Assembly (NCBI GenBank): GCA_946481265.1
Contig: CAMLNE010000280.1
Location: 1 to 5,515 of the forward strand
DNA: 5,515 bases
DNA from: an uncultured Panacagrimonas sp.
GTDB taxonomy: Bacteria > Pseudomonadota > Gammaproteobacteria > Nevskiales > Nevskiaceae
Reading direction: 5' to 3'
Of this stretch, positions 1 to 5,494 are shown piece after piece. Both the position numbers and the translations under genes were made by a program. The first letter of the stretch is position 1. Every line of letters begins with the position of its first letter. The notes beneath the pieces were generated by a model. The model made no database searches. It saw only the letters and a list, made by a program, of their open reading frames with translations, and was not told where the DNA came from.

Positions 1-9
1 ACAAGGATC

Positions 10-1272
10 CTACGAGGGGATGCTGCCGGACGGCAGTTCCTCGATCGAGGGCTGCGGCGGCGTCCAGTGCAGGAAATCCTTTGCGCGCGGCGTCGACAGG
101 ATGCGGTCCTTGGCGTTCTGGTCGAGCGGCGCCACCGGCTTGCCGTAGTGGCCGAGCACGTAGGTGATGATCTCGTCGGGCGCGAACTTGTAGCGCTCGC
201 CGGGCGTCATCAGGTTCATCACCGCCTGGGTGCCGATCAGCTGCGAGAACGGCGTCGCCATCACCGGGTAGCCGAGCTCGCGCCGGATGGTGGCGATCTC
301 CTCGAGGATGGCCGGCAGGCTGGCCTCGATGCCGCGATCCTTGAGCTGGTTCTTCAGGGTGCCGGTCATGCCGCCGGGCAGCTGGTGCTCGTAGTGGAAC
401 AGGTCGTACTCGGCGGGCTGGCCGATGGGCAGGCCCTCCTGCTCGGCGATCGCCCTGAGCTTTTCGGACACGCGCTCGACCGCCGCCAGGTCCACCCTGG
501 ATTTCCAGCCCTTGCACTCGACATTGCGCAGCATCGCCTCGGTGGACGGATGGGCGACGCCGTTGGCCAGCGGCCGGCAGATCGTGTGGATCGTGTCGGC
601 CCCCTGTTCGATGCCGGCGATGTAGTTGAGCGGGGCCAGGCCCGTGTTGTTGTGGAAGTGCAGTTCCAGGCGCTTCCTGCCGATCGCCTTCTTCACCACC
701 TTGCACAGGCTGCGCGTGCGCTCCGGCGTCAGCACGCCGCTGGCGTCCTCGATCTCGATGCCGTCCACGTCCAGGGCCGCGAGTTCCTTCGCGCGCTCCG
801 CGTAGTAGGCGTCGGTGTGATAGGGGCTCGAGGAGAACAGCATCGTCGGCACCGGCTCGACACCCGCGCTGCGGGCCACCCGCGCCAGCCGCGCGATCTT
901 GTCGATGTTGAACAGGCCGTCGTAGATCCACAGCGCGCGGATGCCGTTGGCGCCCAGGCGCTGCACCCACAGGTCCATCACCGCGTCGGGCGTCAGGTTG
1001 AAGGTGACGATGCCGTTCGAGCGCGTGCCGGCACGCAGCCGGGTCCGCGGCATCGCCGCCGACAGCAGGCGCAGGTTCTCCCAGGGATCCTCCCTGCAGT
1101 GGCGGACCTGGATCTCGAACAGCGAGCTGCCGGTGATGTCGAGCTCGTCGTAGCCGGCGCTGTCCAGGTCAGGCGCGAGCGCCAGCGAGATCGCGGCGGG
1201 CATGCGCATGCCCCACCAGCTCTGCTGGCCATCGCGCAATGTCTGGTCGATGAATCGGATGGTGCGGCTCAT
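10..1272 (-). CDS. Carboxyltransferase-domain protein, PycB/OadA-like (HMGL superfamily), divergent active site
   Basis: This 420-residue protein has the TIM-barrel carboxyltransferase fold of pyruvate carboxylase subunit B, oxaloacetate decarboxylase alpha and transcarboxylase 5S. These enzymes move a carboxyl group between carboxybiotin and an acceptor. Family landmarks are RDGQQS (13-18, Asp14 the expected metal ligand), LHFHNNTG (204-211, His205 and His207 as metal ligands), the DTIHTICRPLANG stretch near 227-239, HQLPGG (296-301), and the post-barrel block TPFSQLIGTQAV (340-351) with GERYK (358-362). It has no biotinyl domain; the carrier is encoded 22 bp upstream as a separate gene. AAGAGGA at 1280-1286 lies 7 nt before the ATG and supports this start. 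The expected carbamylated lysine (KDMAG-type motif) is Glu175 in IEDASG, and the usual Thr/Ser of PGGxxTNL or PGGMISNL is Gly304. The substrate-side GYR motif is also absent. The fold is secure, but the substrate, and even carboxyl transfer itself, are open. A cytoplasmic location is expected because there is no signal peptide. Confidence 0.85.
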   Translation of the reverse strand: MSRTIRFIDQTLRDGQQSWWGMRMPAAISLALAPDLDSAGYDELDITGSSLFEIQVRHCREDPWENLRLLSAAMPRTRLRAGTRSNGIVTFNLTPDAVMDLWVQRLGANGIRALWIYDGLFNIDKIARLARVARSAGVEPVPTMLFSSSPYHTDAYYAERAKELAALDVDGIEIEDASGVLTPERTRSLCKVVKKAIGRKRLELHFHNNTGLAPLNYIAGIEQGADTIHTICRPLANGVAHPSTEAMLRNVECKGWKSRVDLAAVERVSEKLRAIAEQEGLPIGQPAEYDLFHYEHQLPGGMTGTLKNQLKDRGIEASLPAILEEIATIRRELGYPVMATPFSQLIGTQAVMNLMTPGERYKFAPDEIITYVLGHYGKPVAPLDQNAKDRILSTPRAKDFLHWTPPQPSIEELPSGSIPS

Positions 1273-1294
1273 CAGCAGTTCCTCTTCGGCCGGC

Positions 1295-1789
1295 TCAGGC
1301 CGGATCGATGTAGATCAGGGCCTGGTCGTACTCCACGAGGTCGCCATTGGCCACCGCGATCAGCGCGACCGTTCCGGCAGCGCCGGCCTTGATGTAGTTC
1401 ATCAGCTTCATCACCTCGATGATGCAGAGGTTGTCGTCGGCCGAGACCGCCTGCCCGGGCTGCACGAACGGCGGCGCCCCCGGCTTGGGCGCCGCATAGA
1501 AGGTGCCCAGCATCGGCGCCTTCACCGCGATCCAGCGCGGATCGATGACGGCCGCGGGGGTCGGCGCGGAATGCACGACGCCGGATGCCGGCGGGGCGGT
1601 GGGTGCGGCCGCCCGCGACGCCGGGGCCGCGGGTCTTTCGCCGGTCGTCGCGAGGCCCGCGCGGGCGGGGCCGTGCCCGTTCTTCGAGATGCTCAGCCGG
1701 ATGCCGCCACTCTCCAGGCTGAGGTCTTCCCAACCCGATTTCTGGAACAGCTCGAGGACGTCGAGAATCTCGCTTTCGCTCAGCGCCAT
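1295..1789 (-). CDS. Biotin carboxyl carrier protein, AccB-like
   Basis: This 164-residue carrier protein has three parts. Residues 1-36 are an AccB-like N-terminal segment, 40-82 an Ala/Pro-rich flexible linker, and 86-163 a biotinyl domain. The domain carries APMLGTFYAAPKPGAPPF (91-108), which includes the thumb insertion typical of acetyl-CoA carboxylase BCCP. The biotin attachment site is EVMKLMN, with Lys128 as the expected biotinylated residue. MKL instead of the commoner MKM also occurs in known carriers, so function is not in doubt on that ground. The gene sits 22 bp before the carboxyltransferase-like gene, so the two are presumably co-translated and act as one split biotin enzyme. 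An AGGGA at 1796-1800 is 6 nt from the ATG. A housekeeping accB normally lies next to accC; here the partners differ, so this is probably a dedicated paralogue. The biotin carboxylase is outside the window. Confidence 0.9.
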   Translation of the reverse strand: MALSESEILDVLELFQKSGWEDLSLESGGIRLSISKNGHGPARAGLATTGERPAAPASRAAAPTAPPASGVVHSAPTPAAVIDPRWIAVKAPMLGTFYAAPKPGAPPFVQPGQAVSADDNLCIIEVMKLMNYIKAGAAGTVALIAVANGDLVEYDQALIYIDPA

Positions 1790-1812
1790 TGAAAATCCCT
1801 GGTATCCCGCGC

Positions 1813-1827
1813 CGTCGCGACGCGACG
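1813..1827. repeat. 15-nt palindrome between kinase and carrier genes
   Basis: CGTCGCG and CGCGACG flank a single A, giving a perfect 7-bp dyad in the 58-bp gap between the kinase stop and the carrier gene. It could be a protein-binding site or a small mRNA processing or attenuation structure. In such GC-rich sequence it may also be incidental. Confidence 0.3.
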
Positions 1828-1847
1828 TGCTTCGATGACGGTCGTGA

Positions 1848-2828
1848 TCATTTCATTTGTGCCCGCTTGCGTGCGAGCTCCACGTACAGCGGCACCACCG
1901 CGCCCCAGGACGCGAAGCGCGGATCGGTGGCGCGGCCCGTGCGCGACAGGTGATAGCCCAGCGCGATGATGCTGCTGACCTTGCACAGTCCCAGCGTCTC
2001 GTAGAGGCGCAGGTCGCGCGCCACGCGGCCGGTGGCGCGCTGCCATTGGTCCATCACGCGCTCGCGTGACCACCAGCCGTCGAGTTCGAAGCCGGCGTTG
2101 GCGAATGACACCTCGCCCTGGTCGTAGAACTGGAACATGTAGCCCAGGTCGGTCAGCGGTTCACCGACACCGGCCATCTCCCAGTCGAGCAGTGCCTGCA
2201 TCGCGGGGCCTTTCCACAGGCAGTTCCCCTGCTTGGGATCGCCGTGCACCGGGGTCATCGGGCCGGACGGGGCAGGCGGCCGCGCCAGCAGCGATTCCAG
2301 CAACCCGATCAGCTCGGCCTGCGCCTCGGCCTGCACGGCCACGTCGCGCCAGTGCGTGATCTCCTGCTCGACCGTGCGCGACCCGGGCGGCATCAGCCCG
2401 GCGGGCAGCGTGTGCAGCGCGGTGATCGCGCCGACCCACTGCGCGCACATCGACGACACCGTGGCGGCATCCGCGCGCTTCATCCAGTCCGGCGCGACGT
2501 GGTCGAAGGCCTCGCCGTCGAGCCGCGCCATCAGGAAGAAGGGATCGCCGATCACCGATGCATCGGTGCACAGTTCGTACATCGTCGGGACCGGCGGGCC
2601 CTCCGGCGCCTTGCCGACCGCGTCGAGGATCGCGTGCTGGCGCGCCATGTCGTACGGCGGCAGCAGGCCCTCCGCGCTCGGCGGCATGCGCAGGATGCGG
2701 TCGAGCCCCTCCACCAGGTAGGTCTCGTTGGAGTGGCCGGTGGAGAGCGGCTTGATGCCGGTGACCGCCGCGCCGTCGGACAGGTACCGGCGCAATCCGG
2801 CCGTCATGCGCGTCAGATCACGTGCCAT
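1848..2828 (-). CDS. APH-fold phosphotransferase, ACAD10/ACAD11 kinase-type
   Basis: This 326-residue protein has the aminoglycoside phosphotransferase/choline kinase fold, in the branch resembling the kinase domain of ACAD10/ACAD11 and LvaA. The nucleotide-binding start is STGHSNETYLVE (29-40), followed by RILRMPP (44-50). The Brenner-type catalytic motif is HGDPKQGN (195-202), with Asp197 as the expected base and Asn202 binding metal. The DWE motif is at 215-217 and is followed by the family-typical GEPLTDLGY. All expected catalytic residues are present, so it is probably active. Relatives phosphorylate 4-hydroxyacyl-CoA before an acyl-CoA dehydrogenase-like step. That substrate is an inference here, and no dehydrogenase lies in the window. 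The ATG at 2826-2828 begins where kinase similarity begins. The frame stays open further upstream, but that stretch is repeat DNA and the antisense-like reading of the next gene. No strong ribosome site precedes the start. Antibiotic resistance is an unlikely role. Confidence 0.85.
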   Translation of the reverse strand: MARDLTRMTAGLRRYLSDGAAVTGIKPLSTGHSNETYLVEGLDRILRMPPSAEGLLPPYDMARQHAILDAVGKAPEGPPVPTMYELCTDASVIGDPFFLMARLDGEAFDHVAPDWMKRADAATVSSMCAQWVGAITALHTLPAGLMPPGSRTVEQEITHWRDVAVQAEAQAELIGLLESLLARPPAPSGPMTPVHGDPKQGNCLWKGPAMQALLDWEMAGVGEPLTDLGYMFQFYDQGEVSFANAGFELDGWWSRERVMDQWQRATGRVARDLRLYETLGLCKVSSIIALGYHLSRTGRATDPRFASWGAVVPLYVELARKRAQMK

Positions 2829-2830
2829 GT

Positions 2831-2943
2831 TCGGATCCAGTGAAAAGGGGCCAGGCTCGCCACGCTGAAAGGGGCCAGCCTCGCCGCGGACCTCAGGCGC
2901 TCCTGAAAAGGGGCCAGGCTCGTCGCGGACCTCAGGGATCCGA
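2831..2943. repeat. 8-bp inverted repeat flanking the repeat block
   Basis: TCGGATCC (2831-2838) and GGATCCGA (2936-2943) are perfect reverse complements and bracket the three-copy repeat block almost exactly. This could mark the ends of an inserted cassette. The core GGATCC is itself a palindrome and also occurs elsewhere in the window (for example 5-10 and 1085-1090), so chance is a serious alternative. Confidence 0.35.
2841..2936. repeat. Block of three short direct repeats (AAAAGGGGCCAGGCTCG type)
   Basis: Three copies of TGAAAAGGGGCCAGGCTCG lie in the gap between the CrtC/AttH-like gene and the kinase. The first (2841-2859) and third (2904-2922) are identical over 19 bases. The second (2866-2884) lacks one A and has one G-to-C change. 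Copies two and three extend rightward with CGCGGACCTCAGG (2885-2897 and 2924-2936), so those two are 32- and 33-bp near-identical units. The first copy lacks this tail. Unequal spacing (25 and 38 bp) rules out a CRISPR array. Similar GGGGTCAG/GGGGCCAG-type short interspersed sequences occur in proteobacterial intergenic regions, sometimes beside REP-associated transposases. No transposase gene is here, so a non-autonomous element is the likeliest reading. Confidence 0.75.
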
Positions 2944-3018
2944 CAGGCCGCACGGCGTGGCGCCGCGCGCCTGCTCGGCTCGTCCTGTGCGCATGATCCG
3001 CGGCGGGAAGCACGCCGA

Positions 3019-4182
3019 TCAGATGAACGAGTGCTCGGCCGTGAGCCCGTACTCCGGCCAGGCGCCGACCACCACCGACTCGAAGATGCCGTAACCCACG
3101 GCGTCGCCTTCGCGGATGCGGATCGGGCAGTCGCGCAGCTGGTGGATGCGCCTGAGCGTGGCGATGTCCCCGGTGTCCTCGATCTTCTCGCCATCGACGA
3201 ACAGATCGCCGCGGTACATGCCGTGCTTCTTGCCGTCCAGGCCCAGGTAGAGCGCGCAGCCCAGGTGGAAGCCGGCTTCGCCGGGCACCTCGATCTCCAC
3301 CGTGCGGTTCTCGCCGTTGAGCATGTCGAAGTGGATCCGGCCGCCGAGCAGGCGCCGCGTGCGGTCGTCGTACTTGAGTTCCGGACGGATGCGCGCGATG
3401 CGCTCCTGGCTGCCATCCTGGTGATTGCGATAGCCGGAAAAGTAGAACGGCTTGTGATCGCGCATCTGCAGGTAGTAGTGGTACTCGTAGCGCTCGCCGT
3501 TCGGCTTCTCCATGAACATCGGCGACCAGTTGAGCAGGAAGGCCATGTTGGCCATCTCCTTTTCACCCCAGTCGCGCGCGGGCTTCAGATCGGTGGGCGA
3601 GGCGCCGACGTCCAGGCGCACGCCCCAGGAATGGTCGCGGAAGGCGATCCAGTCCCTGGCGGAGACATCCTGCTTCTTGCCCTCGATCGACAGCCAGCCG
3701 CGCACCGAGCCCGCCTGGTGGTAGCGCACGATGTCCGACACCGCGCGGAAGCCGTGCTCGTCGTGCTGCAGGTGGCGGTCCTCGCAGAACGGCGGGTTGA
3801 GCGAGGTGAACTCGATCTCGTAGGCCACCGGCTGCGTGCTGTTCTCTTCCAGGCGGACGCGCAGCTTCTTCAGCGGCTCGACGACCTCGTACTGCAGCGG
3901 GCCGACGCCGAGCATCGACGGATTCTCGGAGAGCAGGCGCGAGCCGCGCACGGTCCACTGCTCGCGTCCGCGCGAGATCCCGCCGAAGCCATCCATCACG
4001 TTTCGGTTCTGGTACTTGCCCAGGCCGAAGTCGATCTCAAGCGAGCCGTCCTTCTTCGGGATCGAGAACCAGATCTTCTCGGTCCAGCCCAGGTCGGATT
4101 CGCCGACGCGGCTGAACAGGTTGGCGGTCTGGTGGTTCAGCATCTCGTCCGCGGGCAGCGGACGACCGAGATTCGGGGTCAT
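3019..4182 (-). CDS. CrtC/AttH-like (lipocalin-type) protein, function unknown
   Basis: This 387-residue protein has no signal peptide or membrane segment. It is rich in beta-strand-like alternation, aromatic residues and charge. The most recognisable element is FRDHSWGVR (181-189). A second conserved-looking element near the C-terminus is GYGIFE (363-368). This layout resembles the two-lobed beta-barrel family that includes carotenoid hydratase CrtC and AttH, and proteins that Pfam calls DUF7064/DUF7065; that name is from memory and unverified. Members often sit beside APH-fold kinases in lipid, steroid or terpenoid gene clusters. A role in binding, hydrating or isomerising a hydrophobic acid or its CoA ester is an inference. 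The ATG at 4180-4182 is chosen because AGGAGG (4191-4196) lies 8 nt upstream. An in-frame ATG nine codons earlier would place that ribosome site inside the gene. The gene is first in the minus-strand cluster and divergent from the AraC regulator, so it is probably controlled by it. Confidence 0.6.
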   Translation of the reverse strand: MTPNLGRPLPADEMLNHQTANLFSRVGESDLGWTEKIWFSIPKKDGSLEIDFGLGKYQNRNVMDGFGGISRGREQWTVRGSRLLSENPSMLGVGPLQYEVVEPLKKLRVRLEENSTQPVAYEIEFTSLNPPFCEDRHLQHDEHGFRAVSDIVRYHQAGSVRGWLSIEGKKQDVSARDWIAFRDHSWGVRLDVGASPTDLKPARDWGEKEMANMAFLLNWSPMFMEKPNGERYEYHYYLQMRDHKPFYFSGYRNHQDGSQERIARIRPELKYDDRTRRLLGGRIHFDMLNGENRTVEIEVPGEAGFHLGCALYLGLDGKKHGMYRGDLFVDGEKIEDTGDIATLRRIHQLRDCPIRIREGDAVGYGIFESVVVGAWPEYGLTAEHSFI

Positions 4183-4190
4183 GTCGTTCT

Positions 4191-4196
4191 CCTCCT
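4191..4196 (-). promoter_or_regulatory. Strong ribosome binding site for the CrtC/AttH-like gene
   Basis: The minus strand reads AGGAGG here, 8 nt before the ATG at 4180-4182. It is a perfect anti-Shine-Dalgarno match and the strongest one in the window. It decides the start codon against the ATG at 4207-4209, and it suggests that the first gene of the cluster is translated strongly. Confidence 0.8.
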
Positions 4197-4381
4197 GCTG
4201 CGATGGCAAGCCCGCCGATTGCAGGCGCTGCGGCGCCCCGCGTCTTTCGAAATCGTGCCGGCCGTATCGGAATCGGGCCGTCGATGGGCGACCGTGCCGC
4301 GCGGGAATGCGAAACGGCGCGGAATCGCCAGGGCCCGCAGCGGCGGACCGGGCCCGGCGGGGGCGCCCGCGCGCCAGCGCC

Positions 4382-4411
4382 TTGCCGTCGCTGCGCGGGC
4401 GGGTGTAGATA
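4382..4411 (+). promoter_or_regulatory. Possible promoter placing transcript start at the AraC-gene ATG
   Basis: TTGCCG (4382-4387) matches the -35 consensus at four of six bases. TAGATA (4406-4411), 18 nt further on, is a weak -10 candidate. Transcription from it would start at or very near the ATG at 4418. That gene has no Shine-Dalgarno sequence, so a leaderless mRNA is possible. The -10 match is only three of six, so this remains weak. Confidence 0.25.
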
Positions 4412-4417
4412 AACCGG

Positions 4418-5323
4418 ATGCGCGCCCTCCCGACGCCGACGCCGTTCTCCTCGCCAGGCCGCTTCGCCGCCTCCGGGCAGTCGATCCGGCGCGCGGTGGG
4501 TTTCGCCCCCGAGCTGTCCAGCGCATCGGCCGGCTGGAGGCAGGTGGCGCTCTACGCCTGGCGCGGCGAATGCGGTGCGGCCGAGTTCGAGCCCTTCGAC
4601 GAACCGGTGATCGTCTACCACGTGGGCGGCGCGCAGACCGTGCCGGTGCGGCTGGAGCGACGCTGGGACCGCCGCACGCACCCGGGCCTGATCACGGTGA
4701 TCCCGCCCCGGACGCGCATCGGCTGGGACATCCGCGGCGAGGTCCATTCGCGCACCGTGCACCTGGGCCGCGCGTTCTTCGCCGACGACGACGATGTGCA
4801 GGCGTCCGGCGACGACCTGCGCTTCCAGTGCGGCGTGCGGGATCCGTTGCTGATCGTCGCCATCCAGGCCCTGGAAGGCGAGCTGCGCAGCCCCGGCCAG
4901 CACGGCACGCTGTACGCGGACTCCGTGTCCCAGGTGATGGCCCTGCACCTGCTGCGCGAAAGCCGGCGCCCGGTCCCGTCGTCGGGGCCGCAACGTCTGT
5001 CGCGCGAGCGGCTGGGCCGCGTGATCGACCGCATCGAGGACAGCATCGAGACCGGCGTCTCGCTGCAGGCGCTGGCCGACGAGGCGGCGCTGAGCCGAAC
5101 CCGCTTCGCCGCCGCATTCCGCGGCGCCACCGGCTTGTCACCGCATCGCTATCTGACGCAGCGGCGCCTGGCGCGGGCGCGCGAGCTGTTGCTGCACAGC
5201 ACGCTGAGCCTGGCCCAGGTCGCGCTGCGCTGCGGCTTCTCCAGCCAGGCGCACTTCACCGAGTACTTCCGGCGCGAGGTCGGCGCAACCCCGCAGGCCT
5301 TCCGGCGCAGCGCCGCCGATTAG
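4418..5323 (+). CDS. AraC-family transcriptional regulator
   Basis: This 301-residue protein has an N-terminal sensing domain (about 40-175) and a C-terminal AraC/XylS DNA-binding domain (about 195-298). The two helix-turn-helix units are SLQALADEAALSRTRFAAAF (215-234) and SLAQVALRCGFSSQAHFTEY (264-283). The second is followed by FRREVGATPQAFR (284-296), the classic family signature. The N-terminal half looks like the cupin-type effector domain of the family (IPPRTRIGWDI around 95-105), but its ligand cannot be read. The ATG at 4418 is the first possible start after an in-frame TAG at 4406-4408. It lacks a ribosome site, and a GTG at 4496 is an alternative that would shorten the protein by 26 residues. 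Position and orientation make it the probable activator of the divergent minus-strand cluster, responding to the pathway's substrate or an intermediate. Confidence 0.95.
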   Translation: MRALPTPTPFSSPGRFAASGQSIRRAVGFAPELSSASAGWRQVALYAWRGECGAAEFEPFDEPVIVYHVGGAQTVPVRLERRWDRRTHPGLITVIPPRTRIGWDIRGEVHSRTVHLGRAFFADDDDVQASGDDLRFQCGVRDPLLIVAIQALEGELRSPGQHGTLYADSVSQVMALHLLRESRRPVPSSGPQRLSRERLGRVIDRIEDSIETGVSLQALADEAALSRTRFAAAFRGATGLSPHRYLTQRRLARARELLLHSTLSLAQVALRCGFSSQAHFTEYFRREVGATPQAFRRSAAD

Positions 5324-5360
5324 GAGACTCGAAAAGAAGCGCAGCGGGCGAAGGCAGCGG

Positions 5361-5388
5361 GCCCGACGCATCGCCGCGTCGTGCGGGC
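5361..5388 (+). other. GC-rich hairpin downstream of the AraC gene
   Basis: CGACGC (5364-5369) and GCGTCG (5376-5381) form a 6-bp stem around ATCGCC. It can be lengthened on the outside by GCCC (5361-5364) pairing with GGGC (5385-5388), with a small bulge. It starts 38 bp after the regulator's stop. No T-run follows, so it is not a canonical intrinsic terminator, but it could protect the 3' end of the mRNA. Confidence 0.35.
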
Positions 5389-5407
5389 AGACAGGGGAGC
5401 AGCGGGA

Positions 5408-5458
5408 ATCCGGCACCGCGCCCGGTCGGAATCCCGGGCGCGGCAGCGGGCGCCGGAT
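5408..5458 (+). terminator. Strong compound hairpin, candidate terminator of the AraC gene
   Basis: An inner stem of 10 G/C pairs joins CCGCGCCCGG (5416-5425) to CCGGGCGCGG (5434-5443) around an 8-nt loop. An outer 7-bp stem joins ATCCGGC (5408-5414) to GCCGGAT (5452-5458). The structure lies between the regulator and the next plus-strand start. Only a short CTT follows instead of a T-tract, so termination efficiency is uncertain. Confidence 0.5.
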
Positions 5459-5494
5459 CTTGCTAGCCCGCATTTCTCACAGGGGGATCGAGCG

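Larger units (their letters stand above)
4183..4417. promoter_or_regulatory. Divergent intergenic control region
   Basis: This 235-bp gap separates the divergently transcribed AraC-family gene and the catabolic-looking cluster, so it should hold both promoters and the regulator's binding sites. Candidate elements are the palindrome TTTCGAAA (4245-4252), the direct repeat CGGAATCG at 4268-4275 and 4320-4327 (52 bp apart, about five helical turns), and a looser pair ATCGTGCCG (4252-4260) and ACCGTGCCG (4291-4299). No convincing sigma-70 promoter for the minus-strand cluster is obvious. An AraC operator here is expected from the gene arrangement, but the exact sites are a guess. Confidence 0.5.

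Noticed and set aside
10..1272. 2-isopropylmalate or homocitrate synthase
   Set aside because: The HMGL-type barrel is shared, but HQLPGG and the post-barrel SQLIGTQAV/GERYK block are specific to the biotin carboxyltransferase branch, and a biotin carrier is adjacent.
67..1392. 441-codon plus-strand open frame opposite the carboxyltransferase gene
   Set aside because: The minus-strand frame carries clear family motifs along its whole length, while this frame shows only His/Arg/Ala/Val-rich low-information sequence.
1848..2828. Aminoglycoside resistance gene
   Set aside because: The fold is shared, but the motif style and the metabolic context match the ACAD10/11-like kinases, not known resistance enzymes.
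2841..2936. CRISPR array
   Set aside because: There are only three imperfect copies with unequal, very short spacers, and no cas genes.
2959..2971. GGCGC/GCGCC hairpin as a terminator after the CrtC/AttH-like gene
   Set aside because: It is only a 5-bp stem with a 3-nt loop and no T-run, and such hairpins are expected by chance in this composition.
4037..4993. Minus-strand open frame opposite the AraC gene and its promoter region
   Set aside because: It overlaps the AraC gene's first two thirds and the start of the CrtC/AttH-like gene, has no domain features, and would remove the divergent promoter.
3031..5466. Very long plus-strand open frame antisense to the CrtC/AttH-like gene and running into the AraC gene
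   Set aside because: It is rich in Arg, Ala, Gly, Leu and Val with no recognisable motif, spans a divergent promoter region and two well-supported genes in other frames, and is a typical GC-rich shadow.
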